Positions 22,493 to 30,670 are shown, counted from the stretch's first letter. The stretch: DNA of 32,832 nt from an uncultured Bacteroidales bacterium (GCA_900316045.1 ONBM01000018.1:1-32832); one strand, 5' to 3'. Notes: generated by a model from the sequence alone, not told the origin. A program made the numbers and translations.

Positions 22493-23896
22493 CTAACGGC
22501 CGTAAATGTAGATTTTCTGGCCAACCTGCAGGCGGTCGCTACGCAGATGATTCCATTTCTTCAGCTGGGCTACTGAGACATGGTATTTCCTGGCTATCCT
22601 TCCCAGAAAATCGCCTTTTTTCACTCGATAGACAATCCTTGAGCCATCTGATGTAGTCGCCCGACTGCCAGAATTCTCAAGCAGCGTCTTCGGGTTCAGC
22701 AGAGAATCGGCTTTGTAGGCGTAGACGGAGTCTTCCTGCTCAAGAAATGTATTCGTGTAATTGAATGGAAGTCTTAATTCACAGGTCCCGCTCTGGCCAG
22801 GAATCACGTCCTTGATGTACTGAGGGTTAAGTGTCCTAACTACATCGATAGGCACCCCGACCACATCGCTAATCTGCTGGAAATGCACGTTCCGGTGAAT
22901 CTCGAATGTATCGACTTGCGGCGGCATCTGGATTTTGGCAGGCTTCAATCCGTATTCGCTGCTATACTTTATCGCATACATCGCTCCGACGAAAGCAGGA
23001 ACGAATCCTCTTGTTTCTCTTGGCAGGTAGTCATAAACAGACCAGAAATCTCGTTTCCCGCCGGCTCTGCGTATCGCCTTGTTCACATTGCCGGGGCCGC
23101 AGTTGTACGAAGAGATGGCCAGGTTCCAGTCCCCGAACAAGGCGTAGGAATCTTTAAGATAACGAGCGGCGGCATCAACGGATTTTATCGGATTCAGTCG
23201 CTCGTCTATGTAAGAGTCTATTTTAAGCCCGTAGAAAATTGCCGAGTGGTACATGAACTGCCATATCCCTTTGGCACCTGACCTGGACACGGCGAAAGGG
23301 TTCAGCGCAGACTCGATTATCGCCATGTATTTCAGCTCTTCCGGGAGATTGTATTTGTTGAACGTCTCCTCGAAGATGGGCATGTAATATTCGCAAAGTC
23401 CGAGAATCTGGGCCATCTTAGAGGGCATTTTCTCTGAATAGAGGACAATGTAGTTCCTTACGGTCTGATTGAACGGCAGAGTTATGAAAGAATTCAGCCT
23501 GGCAAGCCTTTCCGTTATGACGGAATCGGGCAGATTCGAGGTCAGATTCACCGAATCCATGTCAAACCCATGGTCTACGCTCACAGTGTCACCATGCTTC
23601 TGGCGATACATCGCAGTCAGCAGGCTGTCCGTTATGTCTGGGTTATAATCCTCCGGATCTAGCCCAGCGGCAGTTTTCCTGTCGTTCTCCTCCAGCATGT
23701 CAAGGAGCGCCATTGCATCGCTATCTTGGCTGATGCTCGCCTGAAGGCTGTCTAGCGCCCTTCTAAGAGAGTCAAGCGTGGCTCGGAGATGTTCGTTTTC
23801 TTTCTTAAGAACCTTTTTGCTCTGAGCGCCCGAAGGAGCCGGAGCAAAGACTAGAATGGCTAGGACTGTGAATATGATATATTCAATTTTCTTCAT
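22493..23896 (-). CDS. mltD: MltD-like membrane-bound lytic transglycosylase with LysM domain
   Basis: A 467-residue exported enzyme that cleaves the glycan backbone of peptidoglycan. It has a signal peptide (1-24, ending PSGAQ), a coiled coil (about 26-58), and a lysozyme-like SLT domain: catalytic Glu195 in AIIESALNP, GAKGIWQFM, the SSYNCGPGNV segment and the YLPRETRGFVPAF motif. A C-terminal LysM peptidoglycan-binding repeat (about 418-465, YRVKKGDFLGRIARKYHVS) follows. One LysM is seen where some relatives have two. It is the last gene of the parA-parB-DUF5683-mltD run, 3 bases after DUF5683. Confidence 0.92.
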   Translation of the reverse strand: MKKIEYIIFTVLAILVFAPAPSGAQSKKVLKKENEHLRATLDSLRRALDSLQASISQDSDAMALLDMLEENDRKTAAGLDPEDYNPDITDSLLTAMYRQKHGDTVSVDHGFDMDSVNLTSNLPDSVITERLARLNSFITLPFNQTVRNYIVLYSEKMPSKMAQILGLCEYYMPIFEETFNKYNLPEELKYMAIIESALNPFAVSRSGAKGIWQFMYHSAIFYGLKIDSYIDERLNPIKSVDAAARYLKDSYALFGDWNLAISSYNCGPGNVNKAIRRAGGKRDFWSVYDYLPRETRGFVPAFVGAMYAIKYSSEYGLKPAKIQMPPQVDTFEIHRNVHFQQISDVVGVPIDVVRTLNPQYIKDVIPGQSGTCELRLPFNYTNTFLEQEDSVYAYKADSLLNPKTLLENSGSRATTSDGSRIVYRVKKGDFLGRIARKYHVSVAQLKKWNHLRSDRLQVGQKIYIYGR

Positions 23897-23899
23897 TAG

Positions 23900-24844
23900 C
23901 TAGAATGTGAAACCTACTTTCAATCCCATCGCATCAATGCCGTACATCGGGGCGCCGAAACTTGCCGGGCCTCCAGCATTGAAGGCATATTCATTATATG
24001 TGGATATTATCGTAGGCGAGATTTTCATTGACAAGTTATCCGAGACTTCGAAATCCTGCAGATAAGCGAACACGTTGGCATCGATTATCTGAAGGAGGTA
24101 AGAGCCTATGAAGGCCACGACTGAATAGTCTCTGTATCGTCGGAACACATTCCTGTAATACAGAGCCTGCTCGGCAGTGATTCTGCCGTCATAGCCGCTG
24201 TCTTCGGTAGTGGCGAGGTTGTGAATACGCTTGTATTTCTTATAATTGGTTCTGTTCTGATCCCAGAAATGATACGAACCGATCATGAGTCCCCAATAAA
24301 TAGGGATTTTCCAATATTCTCCATTATAGGCCTGCCCGAGCCCCGGCACAAGGATAGAGTAAATCGTGGCCTTGCCTGGCTGGTGCGGCACATCCCGCCT
24401 GTAGTTGAATGCTCCATCCATGAGGGTTGCCCAGTACAGAAAACCAGCGCTGGCGAACATGTATTTCGACATATCCTTGTCATGCTGGTTCCCGCTGTCC
24501 TTGAACTGTTTATTATAGTGTATCCCAAGGCCGATGGTGGCTCCAAGTCCGCCATAGACTATGGGCAGCTTCCAGTATTGCTTATTGTATATTTGTTCAG
24601 CACCTACGAATACTGTGGCTCCGGCAAACAAGGAACCTATTCTTAAAGTGTCTTTATGAGCTATTCCTCTGAAAAATTCTCGAAAGGTCCACATCTGGGC
24701 GACAGAATCCTTGGCGCTAGTCGTATCGCTAGGCTCGTTATATGACTGGTTGAACGCCTCTTCCCTGAATTGCGCATGAGACTGCATGGAAAAAGCGAAA
24801 AGGAGCGCCAGAATGGTGAATATTTTAAGAAATGAGCCTTTCAT
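23900..24844 (-). CDS. DUF5683 membrane protein
   Basis: A 314-residue protein of the DUF5683 family. It has a signal peptide (1-24, ending SHA-QF), then the repeated paired motifs KQYWKLPIVYGGLG and GEYWKIPIYWGLM, each a short membrane-embedded hairpin, with the conserved SILVPGLGQAYNGEYWK between them. The C-terminal part (VSDNLSMKISPTIIS, GLKVGFTF) looks like beta strands. The function is unknown. The family is regularly encoded between parB and a MltD-like gene in Bacteroidota, as here, which points to a link with cell envelope growth or division. Gaps to its neighbours are 5 and 3 bases. Confidence 0.88.
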   Translation of the reverse strand: MKGSFLKIFTILALLFAFSMQSHAQFREEAFNQSYNEPSDTTSAKDSVAQMWTFREFFRGIAHKDTLRIGSLFAGATVFVGAEQIYNKQYWKLPIVYGGLGATIGLGIHYNKQFKDSGNQHDKDMSKYMFASAGFLYWATLMDGAFNYRRDVPHQPGKATIYSILVPGLGQAYNGEYWKIPIYWGLMIGSYHFWDQNRTNYKKYKRIHNLATTEDSGYDGRITAEQALYYRNVFRRYRDYSVVAFIGSYLLQIIDANVFAYLQDFEVSDNLSMKISPTIISTYNEYAFNAGGPASFGAPMYGIDAMGLKVGFTF

Positions 24845-24849
24845 CGGAC

Positions 24850-25779
24850 TTATATGTTCTTATCCTCCAGGGCTTGCAGGAATTTTCGTATTTCTTCGTC
24901 AGAAGAGAAGCGGATAGTCATCGTGCCTTTTCCCGAGTCGGAACGTTTCAGGCTGATGCTATTTTCAAAAAACTTGCCCATATGCTCCAGAACGCGATAA
25001 TATTCATCAGGAAGTTCGGTAGACGCTTTCTGTTTCGCTGGTTTCTGCTTGTCCAGGAGCCGGACTTTTTCTTCCAGCTGCCTTACAGATATCCCATTAT
25101 TGATTACCAGATTGCAAAGCAGTTCCTGTGTCTTAGGATCTTCCACCCCTAACAGGACTTTCGCATGGCCTACGCTTACCAGGCCGACTTTTATATCGTG
25201 TTGCACCTTTGCGGGAAGCTTCAAGAGCCTTAGGTAGTTGGTAATCGACGTGCGTTTCTTGCCAACCCTGTCGGCCATTTCCTCCTGAGTCAGGCTGCAC
25301 TCGTCAATCAGTCTCTGATAGCTCATCGCAACTTCAATTGGATCAAGGTCCTGCCTCTGGATATTCTCCACGATGGCCATTTCCAGCATCCCCTGATCGT
25401 TTGCTTCTCTTATGTAAGCAGGGATCATGTCCATGCCGACGAGCCTGCAGGCCTTATATCTGCGCTCTCCGCTAATGATTTGATATCGCCCATCGCTCTT
25501 CTTGCGTACGGTGACAGGCTGTATGAGTCCGAACGTGCGAATCGAGTCTGCCAGTTCTTCAAGCGACTCGTTGTCGAAGGCCATTCGGGGCTGATAAGGA
25601 TTTGGCTCGATTTGGTCCACTGGAATCCTCAGTACGTCACCGGCATTCTGATGAGCGCTAGTCCCTGCGACTTCTTTATTTATGTATCCTACTGGGGTTC
25701 TTTGAGGCTCGTTCAGATTGTCGCTGTCGCCAAGGATGGCATCCAGGCCTCTTCCCAGCCCTCTAATTTGTTTACTCAT
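24850..25779 (-). CDS. parB: Chromosome-partitioning protein ParB
   Basis: A 309-residue ParB/Spo0J protein, the CTPase clamp that loads at parS sites and spreads along origin-near DNA. Residues 1-17 start with the conserved GLGRGLDAILGD. The N-terminal domain has IEPNPYQPR, then SIRTFGLIQPVTVRK and the CTP-binding ISGERRYKA. The central HTH includes IDECSLTQEEMADRVGKKRTSITNYLRLL. The C-terminal region (ALEHMGKFF-like to the end) would dimerise. It is 3 bases after parA. No parS-like palindrome (GTTTCACGTGAAAC type) is visible in the window. Confidence 0.95.
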   Translation of the reverse strand: MSKQIRGLGRGLDAILGDSDNLNEPQRTPVGYINKEVAGTSAHQNAGDVLRIPVDQIEPNPYQPRMAFDNESLEELADSIRTFGLIQPVTVRKKSDGRYQIISGERRYKACRLVGMDMIPAYIREANDQGMLEMAIVENIQRQDLDPIEVAMSYQRLIDECSLTQEEMADRVGKKRTSITNYLRLLKLPAKVQHDIKVGLVSVGHAKVLLGVEDPKTQELLCNLVINNGISVRQLEEKVRLLDKQKPAKQKASTELPDEYYRVLEHMGKFFENSISLKRSDSGKGTMTIRFSSDEEIRKFLQALEDKNI

Positions 25780-25782
25780 GTT

Positions 25783-26550
25783 CTATTCGTTCTTTTCAAG
25801 AACCTCCTTGGCGAGGTTCAGATAATTTGAAGTACCGTTGCTTTTCACGTCGTAGAGGACTATAGGCTTTCCGTGAGACGGAGCCTCGCTCAGCCTGATG
25901 TTTCTCTGTATTATGGTGTTGAAGACAAGGTCTTTGAAATGCTCTTTCAGCTCGCTGACCACCTGCACGTGAACTTTCGTCCTGCCATCGAACATCGTTA
26001 CCACGAAACCTTCGATCGTGAGGCTCTTGTTTATGTTTCTCTGCACGAGACGTATTGTCTGAAGCAGTTTACCCAGGCCTTCCAAGGCGAAGAATTCAGG
26101 CTGGACTGGAATCATCACAGAATCTGCGGCAGTCAGTGCGTTGATAGTTACAAGGCCAAGAGAAGGGGAGCAGTCGATGATGATGTAATCGTAGTCGCTT
26201 CGTATCGGGCTTATTTTTTCTTTCAGGATAGATTCCCTGTTCGGAACGTCCAGCATCTCTATTTCCACCCCTACCAGGTTTATGTGAGAAGGAATCAGCT
26301 GCAAGTTTACGATCTCGGTCTGAATCAGAGCGTCATGCACGTCGATTTTCCCGATCATGACTTCGTAAAGCGTCCTTTTCTGATCGCTTTCCGGAGAAAA
26401 GTTAAGCCCTGAAGTAGTGTTAGCCTGAGGATCAGCGTCGATGATCAGAACTTTCTTCTCCAGGACCGCTAAGGACGCAGCCAGATTGATGGCAGTCGTA
26501 GTTTTTCCCACGCCGCCTTTCTGGTTTGCTATTGCTATTACTTTTCCCAT
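25783..26550 (-). CDS. parA: Chromosome-partitioning ATPase ParA (Soj)
   Basis: A 255-residue ParA-family ATPase that drives origin segregation with ParB. The deviant Walker A is KGGVGKTTTAINLA (11-24), the A' motif is VLIIDADPQANTTSG (about 34-48) and Walker B is YIIIDCSPSLGLVTINAL. The length and lack of an N-terminal HTH fit the chromosomal rather than plasmid P1 type. A TAAATTTG element (minus strand, 26580 to 26573) lies 23 bases before the ATG but has no good -33 partner. It heads the four-gene operon parA-parB-DUF5683-mltD. Confidence 0.96.
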   Translation of the reverse strand: MGKVIAIANQKGGVGKTTTAINLAASLAVLEKKVLIIDADPQANTTSGLNFSPESDQKRTLYEVMIGKIDVHDALIQTEIVNLQLIPSHINLVGVEIEMLDVPNRESILKEKISPIRSDYDYIIIDCSPSLGLVTINALTAADSVMIPVQPEFFALEGLGKLLQTIRLVQRNINKSLTIEGFVVTMFDGRTKVHVQVVSELKEHFKDLVFNTIIQRNIRLSEAPSHGKPIVLYDVKSNGTSNYLNLAKEVLEKNE

Positions 26551-26596
26551 ATCTCGTGACTTTATTAACCTTCAAATTTAGCAATTTTTCTATTAA

Positions 26597-28642
26597 TTAT
26601 GAGGGATCGACATCCAGGCTTATGTGGCCGACGTATTTTTTCTCTTTCTCGAATGTGGAAATAGCTCTCGAAAGGGCGGCTTTATTTGCCGCCAGAGCCT
26701 TGTCTTTCCGAAGCAGGATCCTCATCTGCCTGAAATACTGATTCGAGATTTTATCGACCCTGGGAGCGTATGGGCCGATGATTCTGGTTTCTGCCGTCAT
26801 CCCAGAGTTCTGCTTAAGGGAATCCCCGAGCAGCCTGGACATCAGCTCAACCCTTTTAAGATTATAATCTTTGAATATGATGCCGATTACCCTTGAATAT
26901 GGCGGATAGAAGAAGGCTTTCCTCTCCTCTAGAAGGCGGTTCGTCAGATCTCGTTCCGGTATGGCGCCGGCAATGCCCTGGTAGACAGGATGTTCCGGCT
27001 GGGATGTTTGTATCACGAACAGGCCCTTGCCTCCACGCCTGCCGGAGCGTCCGCGGAACTGCTCTAAAAGCTGGAGTCCGTGCTCGTCCGCCCTGAAATC
27101 TTCCTGGCCGAGGATTGACTCTGCCTTCAGCACCGCCACCAATTTGAGCCCGCTGAAATCGAAGCCTTTGGCGACTATCTGGGTGCCTATGATAATGTCT
27201 ATCTTTCCGTCCGAGAAATCTTTAATGATTCTCTTTTCTTCTTTGCTGCTTTTGGCCGAGTCGCTGTCAAGTCTGGCAATCACGGCATCTGGGAACAATT
27301 CCCTTGCTTCTTCCTCTATTTTTTGAGTGCCAGCGCCAATCATCTTCATCTGGCCGCCGCATTTCCGGCAGCGACCGTCATATTCGTAAACCCTGCCGCA
27401 ATAGTGGCATACGAGCCTTTCGCTGCCGTCTGCCCTCTTATTCAGCGTAAGCGTCACGTTGCAGTTCTTGCACTTCGGTATGTCCCCGCATTCCTCGCAT
27501 TGTACGATGGGGGAGTAAGAGAGTCGTTCTCTCAGAAGGAGCACCTGCTCGTGGCGCTGCAGGCATTCTTGAATATGGGCAATTAATATTCTGGAGAAAT
27601 TTCCGACCATGCCCCTCTTTCTGCGTTCTGCTATCGTATCGATGATTTCAACGTCAGAGTCTGGAGCCTCGTAATATCTTTTCGTAAGCCGGACCATTCC
27701 GAATCTGCCTGCCTGGCAGTTGTACAGCGATTCCAGCGAGGGCGTAGCCGATCCAAGGACGACATTGGCTTTGAATAATCCGGCGAGCATTATGGCCGTT
27801 TCTCTGCCGTTGTATCGCGGCGCAGGGTTATCCTGCTTGTAGGAAGTATCGTTTTCCTCGTCTATTATTATCAGCCCTAGGTCCCTGTGAGGGAGGAAAA
27901 TGGCGCTTCGGGTGCCCAATAGGACATATTCATTGTTCCTGATGAATTCCGTCGTGTCCAGCCGCCTGGAGATGGTCTCTGCCGAGTGGAAAATTCGCAG
28001 CTGAGCAGGAAAAGTTTTGAATATTCTTTCTTCCAGCTGCCTGGAGAGGGCTATTTCTGGCACCAGATACAGTACGTTACGCCCTTTCGCAAGGGCCTCT
28101 TGAGCCAGCTTAAGATAAATTTCAGTCTTGCCGGAGCCTGTGGCTCCATAGAGAAGGGCAGGCCTGCCGCTATCGAATATTCCTTCAATTTCTGAATATG
28201 CCGTATTCTGTGCTTGAGTAAGGGTTATTTTGTCAGCTTCGGCCTTCTCCTCCGTTGGAACCTCCGTGCCTTTTTTCTTCAGTGCCTTTCTTGCCTTCAC
28301 CTTCTCTTCTGAGATTTTCCAGTCAGGATAGGCGGCCTTATACACTTCTCCGACCGTGCACAGATAATAGCCAGCGACCTTCCTCCAAAGCTCTATCTCC
28401 TCTTTCGTAATCGGTTGCAGAAGCTCTGCGATGCCTGAAATCGGCTTTATGCGGCCTGCATCCATTTCGGAAGCCTCTTTTCTCGCATCGGTGTTACTAA
28501 CCGCTGCCGTGTACGTCTTCCCGGCGAAATTCACCATGACCCTCTCTCCAAGCTGGACCCGAGAGCCATCTGGCACATAGTATACCGGCTCCCACTCTAG
28601 GCGGAGCGGCAGAATGACTTGTATGAAGGTTGTCTCGGTCAT
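26597..28642 (-). CDS. priA: Primosomal protein N' (PriA), with altered helicase motifs
   Basis: A 681-residue replication-restart helicase that reloads the replisome at stalled forks. It has an N-terminal DNA-binding domain (LRLEWEPVYYVPDG, GERVMVNF), Walker A GATGSGKTE, motif III GSATPSLES, the full set of eight zinc cysteines (CEEC, CKNC, CHYC, CRKC) and motif V GTQIVAKGFDF. Three places depart from the usual PriA: the DEEH box reads DEEN (IIIDEENDTSYKQ), the NRRGYS-type motif reads RERLSYS, and the Q-x-x-GRAGR motif reads EQFRGRSGR. The frame is intact and length normal, so this looks like natural divergence rather than decay. It is divergent from tRNA-Phe. Confidence 0.93.
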   Translation of the reverse strand: MTETTFIQVILPLRLEWEPVYYVPDGSRVQLGERVMVNFAGKTYTAAVSNTDARKEASEMDAGRIKPISGIAELLQPITKEEIELWRKVAGYYLCTVGEVYKAAYPDWKISEEKVKARKALKKKGTEVPTEEKAEADKITLTQAQNTAYSEIEGIFDSGRPALLYGATGSGKTEIYLKLAQEALAKGRNVLYLVPEIALSRQLEERIFKTFPAQLRIFHSAETISRRLDTTEFIRNNEYVLLGTRSAIFLPHRDLGLIIIDEENDTSYKQDNPAPRYNGRETAIMLAGLFKANVVLGSATPSLESLYNCQAGRFGMVRLTKRYYEAPDSDVEIIDTIAERRKRGMVGNFSRILIAHIQECLQRHEQVLLLRERLSYSPIVQCEECGDIPKCKNCNVTLTLNKRADGSERLVCHYCGRVYEYDGRCRKCGGQMKMIGAGTQKIEEEARELFPDAVIARLDSDSAKSSKEEKRIIKDFSDGKIDIIIGTQIVAKGFDFSGLKLVAVLKAESILGQEDFRADEHGLQLLEQFRGRSGRRGGKGLFVIQTSQPEHPVYQGIAGAIPERDLTNRLLEERKAFFYPPYSRVIGIIFKDYNLKRVELMSRLLGDSLKQNSGMTAETRIIGPYAPRVDKISNQYFRQMRILLRKDKALAANKAALSRAISTFEKEKKYVGHISLDVDPS

Positions 28643-28716
28643 GGCTCACGAAGTTAGCAAAGACAATTTTCAATTGAAAGACTGCCGTGCGGAACAGTAT
28701 AATTTTTCCGAAAAAA

Positions 28717-28747
28717 TTTGCATCAAACGGAAATTTGCCTATCTTTG
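28717..28747 (+). promoter_or_regulatory. Promoter of tRNA-Phe
   Basis: TTTG (28717-28720), 19 bases, TATCTTTG (28740-28747): an exact match to the Bacteroidota housekeeping promoter, ending 15 bases before the tRNA. Confidence 0.85.
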
Positions 28748-28762
28748 CAATCCCAAACAATT

Positions 28763-28835
28763 GGTGTCGTAGCTCAGGTGGTAGAGCAATGGACTGAAAA
28801 TCCATGTGTCGCCGGTTCAACTCCTGCCGACACCA
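28763..28835 (+). tRNA. tRNA-Phe (GAA)
   Basis: The 73-base cloverleaf has acceptor GGTGTCG/CGACACC, D arm GCTC...GAGC, anticodon stem ATGGA/TCCAT with loop CTGAAAA (anticodon GAA) and T loop TTCAACT. The discriminator is A; CCA is not encoded. The T stem GCCGG/CCTGC has one C-T mismatch in its middle pair, which is unusual. It has a consensus promoter upstream and a terminator 6 bases downstream, so it is a single-gene unit. Confidence 0.95.
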
Positions 28836-28841
28836 CATTAG

Positions 28842-28876
28842 AAAAAGGCATTCGATTATTTTTCGAATGCCTTTTT
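28842..28876 (+). terminator. Rho-independent terminator after tRNA-Phe
   Basis: AAAAAGGCATTCGA (28842-28855) and TCGAATGCCTTTTT (28863-28876) are exact reverse complements around a 7-base loop, with the T run forming the 3' arm. Being symmetric, it can also act on the minus strand. Confidence 0.9.
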
Positions 28877-28901
28877 CTCTATTCTTCGCACGCGGCTACC
28901 A

Positions 28902-29019
28902 CACTCTCAGAGAGTGGCTCTGCTCACTGTGTTCGCTCCAGCCCCCTCTTCCGGCTTCTTCATGTGCCACTAATGTACAATCTTCGGCAAAACTTCCACG
29001 GAAGATTGCAGGTGAGCAG
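28902..29019. other. Cluster of inverted repeats between tRNA-Phe and the BACON gene
   Basis: Three exact inverted repeats nest or adjoin here: CACTCTC-A-GAGAGTG (28902-28916); CTGCTCAC (28920-28927) with GTGAGCAG (29012-29019); and inside that CAATCTTC (28978-28985) with GAAGATTG (29001-29008). No protein-coding frame is credible. It could be a structured RNA, the 3' untranslated part of the BACON gene, or a worn repeat element. Confidence 0.4.
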
Positions 29020-29037
29020 ATTTATTCTCTTTCTCCC

Positions 29038-29463
29038 TTAGAAAGCAGCTCTGTTATTGTGCATAGCAGCTCCATCTTGAACAATCTTCACCATTAAATT
29101 AACTTCATCGTTCGTGATTTCGACATTGGCATATCTCGCTTCTGTCGAATCATTCTTTTTAACTGACACAGTAATTTTCCTGTCCTTATCCGTTATTTTT
29201 ATGCTTATCCAATCAAGCACCTCGTCTTTACCATTTTCAGCATATTTCCTAGTGAGAGTGTTGCCATCTTTGTCGACTAAAAATATCCAGAAAACTCCTA
29301 CGCCACAACTGCTGGTTATTACCGCTGAGTTTTCTTCGCTAGAGAATGAAAGTTCTCGTGTAGATAATTCTAAGGACTCGTTTTCTATTTTACAGCCAGA
29401 GAAGAATATTGAGAATATGCAGATTACGATGCATAAAATATAATTAGTCTTTAAACGCTCCAT
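29038..29463 (-). CDS. BACON-like lipoprotein
   Basis: A 141-residue protein with a lipoprotein signal peptide ending at Cys24 (FFSGC). The mature part is a single immunoglobulin-like beta sandwich resembling BACON domains: LELSTRELSFSSEENSAVITSS at the start, a central Trp (DWISI), and the closing ARYANVEITNDEVNLMVKIVQDGA pattern of BACON C-terminal strands. BACON domains are Bacteroidota modules thought to bind carbohydrate or host glycoprotein, but they usually occur joined to enzymes; here the domain stands alone. It probably sits on the outer membrane. The tiny lipoprotein gene at 29502-29600 is 38 bases upstream in the same direction. Confidence 0.7.
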   Translation of the reverse strand: MERLKTNYILCIVICIFSIFFSGCKIENESLELSTRELSFSSEENSAVITSSCGVGVFWIFLVDKDGNTLTRKYAENGKDEVLDWISIKITDKDRKITVSVKKNDSTEARYANVEITNDEVNLMVKIVQDGAAMHNNRAAF

Positions 29464-29501
29464 AGGTAACCATTCTAAAATTTTTGTAATAATGATGATA
29501 A

Positions 29502-29600
29502 TTAGAACTTATTGGACTCTTCTTTGTCGCAAGAGTTTACGGCCGCAGTGATAATGAGAAGCATCGCCATGGCACTCAAAATTTTGTTGATTTTTAACAT
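29502..29600 (-). CDS. 32-residue lipoprotein precursor
   Basis: A short frame starting MLKINKILSAMAMLL encodes a hydrophobic signal sequence with lipobox VNSC (Cys24), then only DKEESNKF before the stop. After processing the mature product would be a nine-residue acylated peptide. The lysine-rich start, hydrophobic core and lipobox are far better formed than chance would give. It could be a genuine micro-lipoprotein, or the surviving 5' end of a longer lipoprotein gene such as a copy of the BACON gene next door. A repeat-containing region lies just upstream. Confidence 0.5.
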   Translation of the reverse strand: MLKINKILSAMAMLLIITAAVNSCDKEESNKF

Positions 29601-29629
29601 ATTTTTAGAATATTAGTGTGTCCTAATTG

Positions 29630-29769
29630 GGGTAAAAAATCGCAAAACAAATAAAATAAGAGTTAGCAATCACCGCATTTTAGGTGTTTGTAGGTCTTTG
29701 TTCGACCAAATATGGGTAAAAAAAATCGCAAAACAAAATATAAGTTGGTGAACACAGCATTTTTAGGTG
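29630..29769. repeat. Pair of imperfect direct repeats upstream of the small lipoprotein gene
   Basis: Units 29630-29686 and 29714-29769 share GGGTAAAAAA(A)TCGCAAAACAAA, then A+T-rich sequence with AAGxxTxxxxAxCAC-type spacing, and end in GCATTTT(T)AGGTG. They are 84 bases apart. They occupy the gene-free stretch between the DUF3737 stop and the small lipoprotein start, so they may be duplicated promoter or regulator sites. Confidence 0.6.
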
Positions 29770-29779
29770 CGATACCTCA

Positions 29780-30628
29780 TCATTTGTTCAGCACGGTGAT
29801 TTTGCAGTCGGCCGGGGCTTTCTGATTCTGATCGATGATGACCTCTCCTACGGAATCGACTGTGATTGAACCCGTCGTCGGATTCTTGATGGAAACCATA
29901 TGCCCTTTGACAGTTGCGTTGAGGGAGCAATATTCAAATGCCAAGTCAGCGTCGGGTCCGAAAGTGCAGTCCTCAAGCACCAAATTGTCGCAATAACATA
30001 GCGGCTGAGTCTCGGTTATGTGGCAGCGCACAAGGCGAAGGTTCTTGGAATACCACCCAAGATATTCCCCATTGATCGTAGAATCATAGATCGTCACGTT
30101 CTCGCTCTCCCAGAACGAATCTTTCGAATTCAGCACGCTATCGTGGATTTCCACGTTCTTGGCATACTGGAAGCCATAATTTCCACTCAGCTTCAGGTTG
30201 CGGATCTTTATGTTCTCGCAATGCATGAATATATAATCGGCTCTCTCGATGATGCAATCCTGCATGTCTATGTCGCTGCAATCCCACAAGGTCTCGCTTC
30301 CGGCCGGTATCCAGACATTGCGAAGCTTTATGCCTTTCATTCTGCGGAATGTCTTCGGAGCGTCAATCTGGGTGTCGGTGATTTCGCAATCGCTCGAGTA
30401 CCACAGCCCGGAACGGGCTCCGACCCCTAGCAGGCAATCTTTCAGAACAAAATGCTTGCATTCCCAGAGCGGATATTTCCCCTCGAAAAGGCACTTTACA
30501 GCCGTGATATTCGAAGTTTCTTTCAAGGCCGATTCTCCCATCCCGATTCTGACGTTCTCAAGATATAGGTCATGTGTCTCGTACAGAGGCCTCTCACCAC
30601 TAAATTCTGTGTTTTCTATTCTGTCCAT
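29780..30628 (-). CDS. DUF3737 right-handed beta-helix protein
   Basis: A 282-residue protein of the DUF3737 family. It begins with the typical EFSGERPLYETHDLYLENV and consists of about ten turns of a beta-helix-like repeat of 20-24 residues, with recurrent patterns such as LWECKHFVLKDCLL, LWDCSDIDMQDCII, FWESENVTIYDSTI and LGWYSKNLRLVRCHI. It has no signal peptide, so it is probably cytoplasmic. The family is widespread in gut bacteria and its function is unknown. A TAAATTTG element (30660 to 30653 on the minus strand) lies 25 bases upstream, with TTTC near the -33 position. It is followed by about 180 gene-free bases with direct repeats. Confidence 0.9.
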   Translation of the reverse strand: MDRIENTEFSGERPLYETHDLYLENVRIGMGESALKETSNITAVKCLFEGKYPLWECKHFVLKDCLLGVGARSGLWYSSDCEITDTQIDAPKTFRRMKGIKLRNVWIPAGSETLWDCSDIDMQDCIIERADYIFMHCENIKIRNLKLSGNYGFQYAKNVEIHDSVLNSKDSFWESENVTIYDSTINGEYLGWYSKNLRLVRCHITETQPLCYCDNLVLEDCTFGPDADLAFEYCSLNATVKGHMVSIKNPTTGSITVDSVGEVIIDQNQKAPADCKITVLNK

Positions 30629-30652
30629 AATTTTAAATATTCAAATTTGTGG

Positions 30653-30660
30653 CAAATTTA
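30653..30660 (-). promoter_or_regulatory. -7 element of the DUF3737 promoter
   Basis: TAAATTTG on the minus strand matches TAnnTTTG; 20 bases further upstream stands TTTC, one base off TTTG. The resulting leader would be about 20 bases. Confidence 0.45.
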
Positions 30661-30670
30661 GCTATTATTT

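Noticed and set aside
22493..26596. parS site near parAB
   Set aside because: I found no GTTTCACGTGAAAC-like palindrome in the window; the nearest look-alikes match only half.
28497..28838. Minus-strand open frame over the priA start and tRNA-Phe
   Set aside because: It covers the tRNA antisense and the priA 5' end in another frame.
28718..29041. Plus-strand open frame across tRNA-Phe and its terminator
   Set aside because: It translates a tRNA and a hairpin terminator, so it is not a gene.
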